NCBI GenBank assembly: GCA_003240625.1 | Contig: QFMX01000009.1 | Span: 1-64,000, forward strand | DNA length: 64,000 bases | Direction: 5' to 3' | DNA from: Sphingomonas taxi | GTDB taxonomy: Bacteria; Pseudomonadota; Alphaproteobacteria; Sphingomonadales; Sphingomonadaceae | Part shown: positions 8,544 through 16,382 of the stretch, piece by piece | Numbering within the stretch: position 1 is the first letter of the stretch | Layout of the letters: every line of letters begins with the position of its first letter | Translations under genes and position numbers: made by a program | Notes under the pieces: generated by a model | What the model saw: only the letters and a program-made list of their open reading frames with translations | Database searches by the model: none | What the model was told of the DNA's origin: nothing

Positions 8544-9691
8544 TTGGGCTCTCCTTCACTCTTCCGGGCATACACCGCGCGGAAATCATTCGCGAACTGC
8601 GTCAGCGTCCCCGCGGCGATCGCCGCCCTCAGGTCCGCCATCAGCGTTTCGTAGAACCAGATGTTATGCTCCGTCATCAGCATCGCGCCAAGCATTTCGC
8701 CCGACCGGACTAGATGATGCAGATACGCCCGGCCCCAGGTCGCGCAGACCGGGCAGGGGCAGGCGGGATCGAGCGGCCCCATATCCTCGGCGAACTTGGC
8801 GTTGCGGATGTTGATCGGCCCGGTCCGCGTGAACGCCTGGCCGGTGCGCCCCGACCTAGTCGGCATCACGCAGTCGAACATGTCGATCCCGCGCTCGACC
8901 GCGCCGACGATGTCGTCGGGCTTGCCGACCCCCATCAGATAGCGCGGTTTGTCGACCGGCAACTGGTCCGGCGCGAAGTCGAGACACCCGAACATCGCCT
9001 CCTGGCCCTCGCCGACCGCAAGCCCGCCGACCGCATAGCCGTCGAAGCCGATATCGATCAGCGCATCCGCCGAAGACTTCCGGAAATCCTCGTTCAGCGC
9101 ACCCTGCTGGATCCCGAAGATCGCGTTGTTCTCGGCGTGCTCTTCGCCACCGTCGAACGCCGCGCGCGACCGCTTGGCCCAGCGCATCGATCGCTCCATC
9201 GCCGCGGCCTGCACCTCGCGCGTCGAGGTCGTCGGCACCAGTTCGTCGAACGCCATGACGATGTTCGAGCCGAGCAGCCGCTGGATTTCGATCGACCGCT
9301 CCGGGCTGAGCAGATGCCGCGTACCGTCGAGATGCGACTTGAACGACACGCCCTCTTCGGAGCGCTTGGTGAGATCGGCGAGGCTCATCACCTGATAGCC
9401 GCCGGAATCGGTCAGGATCGGCTTGGACCAGCCCGAAAACGCGTGCAGCCCGCCGAGCCGCGCGACCCGCTCCGCGCCCGGTCGCAGCATCAGATGATAG
9501 GTATTGCCGAGGATGATGTCCGCGCCCGCACCGACGACGTCGGCCGGCTTCATGCCCTTGACGGTCGCCGCGGTACCGACCGGCATGAAGGCGGGCGTGC
9601 GGATATCGCCGCGCTGCATCGCGATGACGCCCGTGCGCGCCTTGCCGTCGGTGGCGGATATGGTGAAGTCGAAGCGGGGACGGGTGGTCAT
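8540..9691 (-). CDS. tgt: Queuine tRNA-guanine transglycosylase
   Basis: A 383-residue enzyme that exchanges guanine-34 for preQ1 in GUN-anticodon tRNAs. The active-site residues are all visible: Asp95 in TDSGGYQ, the nucleophile Asp273 in DMFDCVMPTR, and the zinc site Cys311, Cys313, Cys316, His342 (CPCPVC ... TEHN). The length and motifs match the well-studied Zymomonas enzyme, from the same order. It starts 1 nt after the EF-hand gene, and queA lies just upstream, so both queuosine steps share one operon. Confidence 0.97.
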   Translation of the reverse strand: MTTRPRFDFTISATDGKARTGVIAMQRGDIRTPAFMPVGTAATVKGMKPADVVGAGADIILGNTYHLMLRPGAERVARLGGLHAFSGWSKPILTDSGGYQVMSLADLTKRSEEGVSFKSHLDGTRHLLSPERSIEIQRLLGSNIVMAFDELVPTTSTREVQAAAMERSMRWAKRSRAAFDGGEEHAENNAIFGIQQGALNEDFRKSSADALIDIGFDGYAVGGLAVGEGQEAMFGCLDFAPDQLPVDKPRYLMGVGKPDDIVGAVERGIDMFDCVMPTRSGRTGQAFTRTGPINIRNAKFAEDMGPLDPACPCPVCATWGRAYLHHLVRSGEMLGAMLMTEHNIWFYETLMADLRAAIAAGTLTQFANDFRAVYARKSEGEPK

Positions 9692-9692
9692 A

Positions 9693-10160
9693 TTACTTTT
9701 TCTTGCGGATGCCGTAGCGATCGCCGACCGGCGCGCCGCGGATGGTGATGAGTTCGGCGCGGGTCAGCATGCCGTCCTTGTCGCGGTCGAACCGCGCGAA
9801 GAACTGCGCGAACCGTGTCTGGAGTTCGGTCAGCGTGATCCGGTTGTCGCCGTCGCGATCGACCTCGAACGGGCTCGGCAACGCGTTGCGATCGCCGAGC
9901 CACGCCTGCGCCCAATCGGCATAGGCGATGTACCCGATCGATCCGGTCGCGGCGCCCTCGACGGTCGCATAGCTCCGCGCGACACACGCGGTCAGCTCGG
10001 CCTGCGTCACGCGGCCATCGCCATTCGCATCGCAAGCGGCGATGAACATGGCCGCGGGCTCGGCAAAGATCGTTGCGGGCGGCTGTGGCGTCCCCGCGGG
10101 CGGCGGCGCGGCAGTAATGGCCTGGAGCAGAGCGAGAGCGAGCAGCATGCCGCCCGTCAT
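9693..10160 (-). CDS. Secreted EF-hand calcium-binding protein
   Basis: A 155-residue protein with an N-terminal hydrophobic export signal (about 4-19) and three EF-hand loops: DANGDGRVTQAE (44-55), DRDGDNRITLTE (101-112) and DRDKDGMLTRAE (125-136). Acidic residues occupy loop positions 1, 3, 5 and 12, so calcium binding is likely. Its ATG overlaps the queA stop (ATGA) and it abuts tgt. Its presence between two queuosine genes is probably an operon convenience. Function unknown. Confidence 0.85.
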   Translation of the reverse strand: MTGGMLLALALLQAITAAPPPAGTPQPPATIFAEPAAMFIAACDANGDGRVTQAELTACVARSYATVEGAATGSIGYIAYADWAQAWLGDRNALPSPFEVDRDGDNRITLTELQTRFAQFFARFDRDKDGMLTRAELITIRGAPVGDRYGIRKKK

Positions 10161-11182
10161 GGCAGCAGAAGCGAGGCGTCGCCATAGCTGTAGAAGCGAT
10201 ACTTTTCAGCGATCGCATGCGCATACGCCGCCTGCATCCGCTCGCGCCCCATCAACGCGGACACCAGCATGAACAGCGTCGAGCGCGGCAGGTGAAAATT
10301 GGTCATCAGCCCGTCGATCCCACGGAACCGATACCCTGGTGTGATGAAGATCGCGGTGTCGCCGTCGAACGGGCGAATGACGTCATCCTCGCCGGTCGCG
10401 CTCTCGATCAGCCGCAGCGACGTCGTCCCGACCGCGATCACACGACCACCGTTCGCGCGAACCGCATTGAGCCGATCGGCGGTGGCGGCATCGATCCGAC
10501 CCCATTCGGCATGCATCTTGTGCTCGGTCGTATCGGTCGCCTTGACCGGCAGGAACGTCCCCGCGCCGACATGCAGCGTCAGCGTGGCATGCCCGATGCC
10601 CGCCGCATCGAGCGCCGCTATCAGCTTCGGCGTAAAGTGCAGCGCCGCCGTCGGAGCCGCCACCGCACCCGGCTCGGACGCGAACATCGTCTGGTAATCG
10701 TCCGCATCGCGTTCGTCGGTCGGGCGCTTGCCGGCGATATACGGGGGAAGGGGCATGTGACCCGCGCGTTCGAGCAGCAATTCGACCGGTTCGTCGCCCG
10801 CGAACACCAGCGCGTAGCTGCCGTCGTCCTCGCGATCGACCGCCGCCGCGCTGACGCCGTTGCCGAACTCGATCACGTCGCCATCGCGCAGCCGCCTTGC
10901 ATTGCGGATGAACGCGCGCCAGCGCCGCGGTCCCTCGCGCTTGTGCAACGTCGCGCCGATCTTCGCATCACCGCGACGCCCGTCCAGTTGTGCCGGGATC
11001 ACCCGCGTATCGTTGAACACGAGCATGTCGCCGCGTCGCAACAGCGACGGCAGATCCGAAACGCCCGCATCCACGGTGCGATCACCTTCGAGCACCAGCA
11101 TCCGCGCAGCATCGCGCGGCGCCGCAGGGCGGAGCGCGATGTTGTCGGTCGGCAGGTCGAAGTCGAAAAGGTCGACGTTCAA
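10157..11182 (-). CDS. queA: S-adenosylmethionine:tRNA ribosyltransferase-isomerase
   Basis: A 341-residue enzyme making epoxyqueuosine from preQ1-tRNA and SAM. Family signatures are the N-terminal FDFDLP, MLVFNDTRVIPAQL, the C-terminal LHVGAGTFLPVK and TNFHLPRSTLFMLV. The natural start appears to be a TTG at 11182 (then NVDLFDFDLP), since the frame has no ATG near the conserved N-terminus. AAGAAG lies upstream, inside the end of the cyclophilin gene. It is 7 nt downstream of that gene and overlaps the EF-hand gene by 4 nt. Confidence 0.95.
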   Translation of the reverse strand: MNVDLFDFDLPTDNIALRPAAPRDAARMLVLEGDRTVDAGVSDLPSLLRRGDMLVFNDTRVIPAQLDGRRGDAKIGATLHKREGPRRWRAFIRNARRLRDGDVIEFGNGVSAAAVDREDDGSYALVFAGDEPVELLLERAGHMPLPPYIAGKRPTDERDADDYQTMFASEPGAVAAPTAALHFTPKLIAALDAAGIGHATLTLHVGAGTFLPVKATDTTEHKMHAEWGRIDAATADRLNAVRANGGRVIAVGTTSLRLIESATGEDDVIRPFDGDTAIFITPGYRFRGIDGLMTNFHLPRSTLFMLVSALMGRERMQAAYAHAIAEKYRFYSYGDASLLLP

Positions 11183-11189
11183 CGCGAGA

Positions 11190-11915
11190 TCACTTCTTTG
11201 CAGGAGCCTTCGTGACCGGCGCCTTGCGGGCAGCCGGTGCGAGCTTGGGCTTGGCCGCATCCGGACCGGTCGCCGTACCCGGCAACGTAACCGGTGCGCC
11301 GAGCGCTGGAGCAGGCGGACCGGCCATATAGGCTGGGGGATTATCTGCCGCGATATACGCATGGACGATCCGCGACGGGTTCGCCGGCGGCTCACCGCGC
11401 TCGATCGCGTCGACATACTGCATCCCGTCGATCACGCGACCGAACACGGTATATTTCTTGTCGAGGCTCAGGCGCGGCTGGAAGACGATGAAGAACTGGC
11501 TGTTCGCGCTGTCCTCCTTGTCCGACCGTGCTGCCGACACCGCGCCGCGGACGTGCGGCAGGTAATTGAACTCCGCCTTCACATCGGGCAGCGTCGAGCC
11601 GCCCGTGCCGTCGCCCTTGGGATCGCCGCCCTGCGCCATGAAGCCGTCGATCACGCGGTGGAACGCGAGGCCGTCATAGAAATGCTGGCGGGTGAGCGTT
11701 TTGATCCGCTCGACCATCAGCGGCGCGACGTCGGGCCGCAGCCAGATCGTCACGCGGCCACCGGTCGACAGGTCGAGCAGCAGCAGATTCTGTGTATCGG
11801 TCGTGAGCGGCGGCGTCAGGCGCGCAGGGGCTGCCACGACATCCTTCTTCTGCGCCGCGACCGGCACCGTGACCAGGCACCCGAGCAACGCGAACATTCC
11901 GACGAAAAAGCGCAT
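11190..11915 (-). CDS. Secreted cyclophilin-type peptidyl-prolyl isomerase
   Basis: A 241-residue protein with a signal peptide (MRFFVGMFALLG ... VAAQ, about 1-21), then a cyclophilin domain (about 40-195) with FHRVIDGFMAQGGDPKGDGTGG and SQFFIVFQP. It catalyses cis/trans isomerisation of X-Pro bonds, probably in the periplasm. An Ala/Pro/Lys-rich tail (195-241) is extra to the fold. I chose the ATG at 11915 for the signal peptide; the frame upstream crosses a repeat. It lies between coaD and queA. Confidence 0.92.
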   Translation of the reverse strand: MRFFVGMFALLGCLVTVPVAAQKKDVVAAPARLTPPLTTDTQNLLLLDLSTGGRVTIWLRPDVAPLMVERIKTLTRQHFYDGLAFHRVIDGFMAQGGDPKGDGTGGSTLPDVKAEFNYLPHVRGAVSAARSDKEDSANSQFFIVFQPRLSLDKKYTVFGRVIDGMQYVDAIERGEPPANPSRIVHAYIAADNPPAYMAGPPAPALGAPVTLPGTATGPDAAKPKLAPAARKAPVTKAPAKK

Positions 11916-12014
11916 CAAATTCCCACTCGCAAGAGGCCCGGCGCAACCAGGCTGCCGCCACTTAGAGCAAATCCCCGCTTGCGCCAATCTGAACGTGCGG
12001 AGCTGGGTACTACT

Positions 12015-12127
12015 GCTCCCCTCCCTGAAAGGGAGGGGCTGGGGGTGGGTAGGCCTGCTCATGTCGCAACAGTTCGAATATGCGGAACCCGACCCACCCC
12101 CAACCCCTCCCTTCCAGGGAGGGGCGA
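12015..12127. repeat. Inverted GC-rich repeat R5 between coaD and the cyclophilin gene
   Basis: The arms CCCTCCCTGAAAGGGAGGGG ... TGGGGGTGGG and CCCACCCCCAACCCC ... CCAGGGAGGGG face each other around a ~35-bp middle. Its right end lies 7 nt from the coaD stop codon. It could end or attenuate the upstream transcript. Confidence 0.7.
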
Positions 12128-12133
12128 AGGAGA

Positions 12134-12640
12134 TCAACTCCCCTTGCGGCCGATCTTCTCGACCCGCGCAACCACCTCTTCGCGCACCGATTCCGGCACG
12201 AACTTGGCGATATTCCCGCCGTACAGCGCGATCTCCTTCACCAGCCGGCTCGCGATCGGCTGCAACGCGACATCGGCCATCAGGAACACCGTCTCGACGC
12301 GCGGATTGATCTGCTGGTTCATCCCCGCCATCTGATATTCGTACTCGAAGTCCGCGACCGCGCGCAGGCCCCGGACGATCACCTTCGCCCCCTGCCGCTC
12401 GGCGAAGTCCATCAGCAGCGAATCGAATTCGACGACCTGGATGTCGCCGCCGATCCCGGCGACCTCGCGGCGGACGGTCGCCATCCGCTCCTCGATCGTG
12501 AACATCGGCGACTTGGATGGGTTGGTCGTCACGCCGATCACCAGCCGGTCGACCAGCTTCGCGCCGCGCCGGATGATATCCATATGGCCCAACGTGACCG
12601 GATCGAACGTGCCGGGATAGACACCAATGCGTGCGGTCAT
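12134..12640 (-). CDS. coaD: Phosphopantetheine adenylyltransferase
   Basis: A 168-residue enzyme of coenzyme A biosynthesis (4'-phosphopantetheine + ATP to dephospho-CoA). The nucleotidyltransferase motif GVYPGTFDPVTLGHMD (residues 4-19, TxGH signature) is intact. RGLRAVADFEYEYQMAGMN and the C-terminal SRLVKEIALYGG also match the family, as does the length. The ATG at 12640 follows the polyprenyl synthase stop by 22 nt. Confidence 0.97.
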   Translation of the reverse strand: MTARIGVYPGTFDPVTLGHMDIIRRGAKLVDRLVIGVTTNPSKSPMFTIEERMATVRREVAGIGGDIQVVEFDSLLMDFAERQGAKVIVRGLRAVADFEYEYQMAGMNQQINPRVETVFLMADVALQPIASRLVKEIALYGGNIAKFVPESVREEVVARVEKIGRKGS

Positions 12641-12662
12641 GTCGGACTCTCCGGTTGTCGGT

Positions 12663-13553
12663 TCAGCGGTCGCGTTCGAGCACGTAGCGCGCGATATCCC
12701 GCAGCAGATCGGCTTCCTTGCCATAGCTGTGCAGGTGCGCGACCGCCTGGTCGACCAGCATCCGCGCCTGTTCGCGCGCGCGCTCGGGACCGAGCAGCGA
12801 CAGGAACGTCTCCTTGCCGGCGCCTTCGTCCTTGCGCAGCTTCTTGCCCGCGACCGCCTCGTCACCCTCGGCGTCGAGCAGGTCGTCGGCGATCTGGAAC
12901 GCGAGCCCCAGGTCATGCGCATAGCCGCGCAGCCCGACGCGCCCCTCAGGCGGCAGGCGTCCGAGGATGGCCCCTGCCTCGACCGACGCCGAGATCAACG
13001 CACCCGTCTTCATCTGCTGGAGCCGCGTGACGGTGTTGAGGTCGAAGCGCGTGCTTTCCGCCTCGATGTCCATCTTCTGGCCGCCCGCCATGCCGTTCGG
13101 CCCGGCAGCGCGCGCGAGGTCGAGGACGAGTTCGATCCGCACGAACGGATCGGGATGGGTCGCCGGATCGGCCAGGATCTCGAACGCCAGCGCGTGCAGG
13201 CAGTCGCCTGCCAGGATCGCGGTCGCCTCGTCGAAGATCTTGTGCACGGTCGGCTTGCCGCGCCGCATGTCGTCGTTGTCCATCGACGGCAGGTCGTCGT
13301 GGATCAGCGAATAGACGTGGATCGCCTCCAGCGCCGTCGCCGCCCGTGCCGAGCATTCGCGCGCGACGTCGAACAGGTTGGCGGTCGCGAACACCAGCAA
13401 CGGGCGCAGTCGCTTGCCCCCGCCGATCGCGGCATGCCGCATCGCCCGGTACAGGTCGCCGCGCGGATCGTCGGGGATCGTCAGCAGTTGGTCGAACTGC
13501 CGGTCGATCTCGGCGGAGACCTCGGCGAGTGCCGCATCCAGCGTGACGGGCAT
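12663..13553 (-). CDS. ispA: Polyprenyl (farnesyl/geranylgeranyl) diphosphate synthase
   Basis: A 296-residue trans-isoprenyl diphosphate synthase. The first Asp-rich motif is DDLPSMD (86-92) and the second DDLLD (223-227); GGGKRLRPLL binds the substrate diphosphate. It supplies C15/C20 diphosphates for quinones, undecaprenyl and carotenoids. The IspA-like motif spacing favours farnesyl diphosphate as product, but chain length cannot be settled by eye. xseB lies 13 nt upstream, the classic xseB-ispA pairing; dxs does not follow. A GTG 9 nt upstream is an alternative start. Confidence 0.9.
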   Translation of the reverse strand: MPVTLDAALAEVSAEIDRQFDQLLTIPDDPRGDLYRAMRHAAIGGGKRLRPLLVFATANLFDVARECSARAATALEAIHVYSLIHDDLPSMDNDDMRRGKPTVHKIFDEATAILAGDCLHALAFEILADPATHPDPFVRIELVLDLARAAGPNGMAGGQKMDIEAESTRFDLNTVTRLQQMKTGALISASVEAGAILGRLPPEGRVGLRGYAHDLGLAFQIADDLLDAEGDEAVAGKKLRKDEGAGKETFLSLLGPERAREQARMLVDQAVAHLHSYGKEADLLRDIARYVLERDR

Positions 13554-13566
13554 CTGGCTCACCGCC

Positions 13567-13806
13567 TCAGCCTGCCGCGAACGGGCGGACGCCGGCGGGC
13601 TTGCCGTCGCCGTCGAGCCGGATCGCCTCGATCCGTGCCTGCGCCGCATCGAGCCGGTCGGCACAACGCTGGCGCAGCTTGTTGCCGCGCTCGTACAGCT
13701 CGATCGCCTGCTGGAGCGGCGTATCGCCACTTTCCAGCTTCCCGACGATAAGTTCGAGTTCCTTCAGTGCATCCTCGAACGCGAGGTCTTCGATCGGCGT
13801 GTCCAT
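13567..13806 (-). CDS. xseB: Exodeoxyribonuclease VII small subunit
   Basis: A 79-residue helical subunit of ExoVII that binds XseA and is needed for its single-strand DNA exonuclease activity. Signatures are FEDALKELELIVGKLESGDTPLQQAIELYERG, split over residues 10-41, then the long helix to LDAAQARIE. The size is normal. It is the first gene of the xseB-ispA-coaD run. Confidence 0.93.
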   Translation of the reverse strand: MDTPIEDLAFEDALKELELIVGKLESGDTPLQQAIELYERGNKLRQRCADRLDAAQARIEAIRLDGDGKPAGVRPFAAG

Positions 13807-13890
13807 GTCGGTCGCTATGGCGCAGGCACGCGATGGGGGTCAAGGACGTGGCAGCTCAAGGAGATGGCGCGCGCAAGGACATGAGCGGAA

Positions 13891-13922
13891 GGACGTGAGG
13901 GCTCAGGGACGTGAGGGCTCAG
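13891..13922. repeat. Perfect 16-bp tandem duplication
   Basis: GGACGTGAGGGCTCAG occurs twice head to tail in the gap between xseB and the 66-residue protein gene. Confidence 0.9.
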
Positions 13923-13939
13923 GTGCGGGGCGCCCGTGT

Positions 13940-14140
13940 TCAGCGCAGCCGGTTCACGGTCCAGGTATACAGCACGGAGACACCGACCAGGCCGAAGTCG
14001 ACCGCGGCCTGCATCCGGTGCGGCGACGGATCGCGCGAATCATGCGTGACCAGCTGCAGGTCGACGGTCGGATGCCGCACGGCCACCACGGCCAGCGCGA
14101 TCAATCCCGCGACCACCAGCGTTCCCTTACGATTCCGCAT
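13940..14140 (-). CDS. Small membrane protein, unknown function
   Basis: A 66-residue protein with two hydrophobic segments (about 8-25 and 48-62) around a polar loop containing HDSRDPSPHRMQAAVD. I start at the ATG at 14140, preceded by a G-rich ribosome site; an upstream ATG at 14158 is possible. No characterised family. The small predicted inner-membrane protein is monocistronic. Confidence 0.6.
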   Translation of the reverse strand: MRNRKGTLVVAGLIALAVVAVRHPTVDLQLVTHDSRDPSPHRMQAAVDFGLVGVSVLYTWTVNRLR

Positions 14141-14218
14141 CCTGTGTCCCCCCGGCAATGTTTGCGATCATGTCGCAATTCGTCTTTGTGGACAAGTCGC
14201 CCGGCGGTCAGGCGGCGG

Positions 14219-15898
14219 TCAGGCGGCGATGCAGAGCGGCGGCGCCTCGCGCGCGCGGTCGCGCCCCGCCGCCTTTGCCGCGAACAACGCGCGGTCGGCG
14301 CAGTTATAGAGCAGCTTCCAGTCCTTCTCGTACAGCAATGGCCCGGTGCACGCGCCGATGCTCGCGGTCACCACGATGTCGAACGGCATCCGCTGGCTGC
14401 GCAGGCGTTCCAGCACCGCGTCGGGCGCGATGGCACTGGTCGCATCGAGCAGGATCGCGAACTCCTCGCCGCCGATCCGCGCCACCAGTGCGTCGGGCGG
14501 CACCGCGTTGCGCAGCGCCCGAGCCACCACCCGCAGTACCTCGTCGCCGCCGTCATGGCCGATCCTCTCGTTGACGCGCTTGAAGTGATCGACATCCGCG
14601 ATCAGCAGCATCTGGTCGCCCGGCCGCCCGATCGCCTGCGCCAAAAACGCGCGACGATTGAGCAGCCCGGTCAGCGGCTCGGTATCCGCCAGCAGCCGTG
14701 CGGCGATCTCCTGTTCGCGCGCGGTATCGCGCTCGACGCTGAGCAGCCGGATTCGGTACGCGATCGCCAGGCTCGACAGCATCGATTCGAGCGCCATCGA
14801 CAGGATCGTCGAATTGTCGAGCCAGATGCTCCACGCGAGCAGTTCGAAGGCATTGGCGACGCGCAGCGCGGCCACCACGATCGGTACGCTCCACGCCAGC
14901 GCGAACAGCCACAGGAAATTGCTCCGCGCGCGCCAGGCCCGGAAGAGGACGACGGGTATCAGCACCAGCAGCGCAAGGTACGCACTCGCCAGCAGCGTAT
15001 CGAGCATATGGAAATGCCACGGCGCGAAGGCCGCCCATACCAGCCCGGTGAACAGCAACGCCGCCATCACTATCGTACTCGCCGGGCGCAGCCACCCGGC
15101 GAACACCCCGCGCTCGAAGAAGGTGCGCGCGAACAGCAGCGCGGCGGCCGCGGACCCGGCGAGGAACAGCGCGTTCAGCCGCTGGCGATCATTGTTGTCC
15201 AGCCCAGGCAGCATCTGCCCGAGCGCCCCCGACGAGGTCAGCGCATACGCGAGCAGACACAGCACCAGCAGGCAATAGGCCGGCTGGAACGCCTGTCTCA
15301 GCGCGCCCCACAGCGCGAGATTGTAGACGATCAGCGCGATCGCCATGCCGCCGAAGCCGCCATACAGCGCCGCCAGCAATATCTCGGTGGTGTCGCGCTG
15401 GTCGTGGCTCGCGATCGCCGGGCCGAGGATCAGCCCGCGCAGGTTCGCGGCGCCCTCGACATGCCAGAGCAGCCGGACCGGCTCCGAGTCATGCTTCGGC
15501 AATGGCTGGACGATCACCGCACCAAGCCCGAGCAAGCGCACCGCGGTGCGCGAGGTGAAGCCGGTCCGGCGGATCGACCCGTCGGCATACAGCACGAACA
15601 GCGAAACCCGGTTCACCCAGGTACTGCCGATCCGCACGGTAGCGTCGTCGTCGTCGATCGTGGGCAGGCGCTGCGACAGGATCCAGAAGTCGCCGCCGCC
15701 GAACCGCGTCTGCGGGGTGGCGCAGTCGAAACCGGCCGGCTCGGCGAACAGCGCGGCCGCCGTCTGTCCGGGCAGCGCGGGGCGGACGCATACCGCAAGC
15801 GGCGTTCCGGTGACCGCGACGGCCGGCGCGGCGACGGCAAGCCCGAACGCCAGCGCGAGCGCACCGATCATCCATCGCAGCCATGCCAAGCGTTCCAT
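14219..15898 (-). CDS. Membrane diguanylate cyclase with 7TM receptor module
   Basis: A 559-residue predicted c-di-GMP synthase. A signal peptide is followed by an extracytoplasmic 7TMR-DISM-type sensory domain (about 35-170), seven hydrophobic helices (about 175-375), a short linker, then a GGEEF domain (about 400-555) with the intact active-site motif GGEEF (476-480) and GHDGGDEVLR. The usual RxxD inhibitory site just upstream of GGEEF is absent (sequence VPPDALVARI). Product-inhibition control through that site is therefore unlikely. Single gene; the ligand is unknown. Confidence 0.9.
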   Translation of the reverse strand: MERLAWLRWMIGALALAFGLAVAAPAVAVTGTPLAVCVRPALPGQTAAALFAEPAGFDCATPQTRFGGGDFWILSQRLPTIDDDDATVRIGSTWVNRVSLFVLYADGSIRRTGFTSRTAVRLLGLGAVIVQPLPKHDSEPVRLLWHVEGAANLRGLILGPAIASHDQRDTTEILLAALYGGFGGMAIALIVYNLALWGALRQAFQPAYCLLVLCLLAYALTSSGALGQMLPGLDNNDRQRLNALFLAGSAAAALLFARTFFERGVFAGWLRPASTIVMAALLFTGLVWAAFAPWHFHMLDTLLASAYLALLVLIPVVLFRAWRARSNFLWLFALAWSVPIVVAALRVANAFELLAWSIWLDNSTILSMALESMLSSLAIAYRIRLLSVERDTAREQEIAARLLADTEPLTGLLNRRAFLAQAIGRPGDQMLLIADVDHFKRVNERIGHDGGDEVLRVVARALRNAVPPDALVARIGGEEFAILLDATSAIAPDAVLERLRSQRMPFDIVVTASIGACTGPLLYEKDWKLLYNCADRALFAAKAAGRDRAREAPPLCIAA

Positions 15899-15958
15899 GC
15901 CCCGACGCTAGCAACGCTTCCCCAATTATCGGTAAACGTTAGTGCCGGCCCTACTGAA

Positions 15959-16082
15959 TCCTACCCCGCCAGGGGGAGGTGGCTGGCTCTTGCCAGACGG
16001 AGGGGGAGGTAAGGGATAACCCGCGTTCCGTGTCCTCCCCCTCCGTCGCCTCCGGCGCCACCTCCCCCTGGCGGGGGAGGAT
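15959..16082. repeat. Dispersed palindromic repeat R1, copy B
   Basis: A 124-bp copy of the R1 unit, with both arms and the GTTCCGTGT spacer end. It lies between the diguanylate cyclase promoter side and the clpA terminator. Confidence 0.9.
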
Positions 16083-16183
16083 CGCAAGCGGGGGCGGGGC
16101 AAGTTCGATTGGGGAGGGCTGGTGGCGGTCGGGGGGCTGGTGTTTAGGGTAGAAGTGCCCAAGCATTCAGGCGCAGCACCTAC

Positions 16184-16240
16184 TTGTTCTCCCGCGAAGG
16201 CGGGAGCCCAGTCTGGGCCCCCGCCTTCGCGGGGGAACAC
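16184..16240. repeat. Dispersed palindromic repeat R4, copy A
   Basis: TTGTTCTCCCGCGAAGGCGG ... CCGCCTTCGCGGGGGAA, a ~57-bp inverted repeat with the central CCCAGTCTGGG. Related full copies lie at 20393, 23521, 45919 and 47702. Confidence 0.85.
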
Positions 16241-16316
16241 GCTACCTTGTGGCAAGGGGGCCCGAACCGAACCCTGACTGTCGACCCGACCCGCAACCAC
16301 CGCCCGACCCAGCCAC

Positions 16317-16360
16317 AAAAAAAAGAGCCCGCCGCCGGATCGCTCCGACGGCAGGCTCTT
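16317..16360 (-). terminator. Rho-independent terminator of clpA
   Basis: Read on the minus strand: a long stem (AAGAGCC ... GGCTCTT with an inner GCCGTCGGA/TCCGGCGGC) ending in eight T's, 23 nt after the clpA stop. Confidence 0.9.
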
Positions 16361-16382
16361 CAAACTCAACCGTAACCCGAAA

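Noticed and set aside
11916..12137. N-terminal extension of the cyclophilin
   Set aside because: It is translated repeat sequence, and the signal peptide starts at 11915.
13601..16012. An 803-codon plus-strand open frame
   Set aside because: Shadow of xseB, the small membrane protein and the diguanylate cyclase on the minus strand; composition is Arg/Gln/His-rich with no domain.
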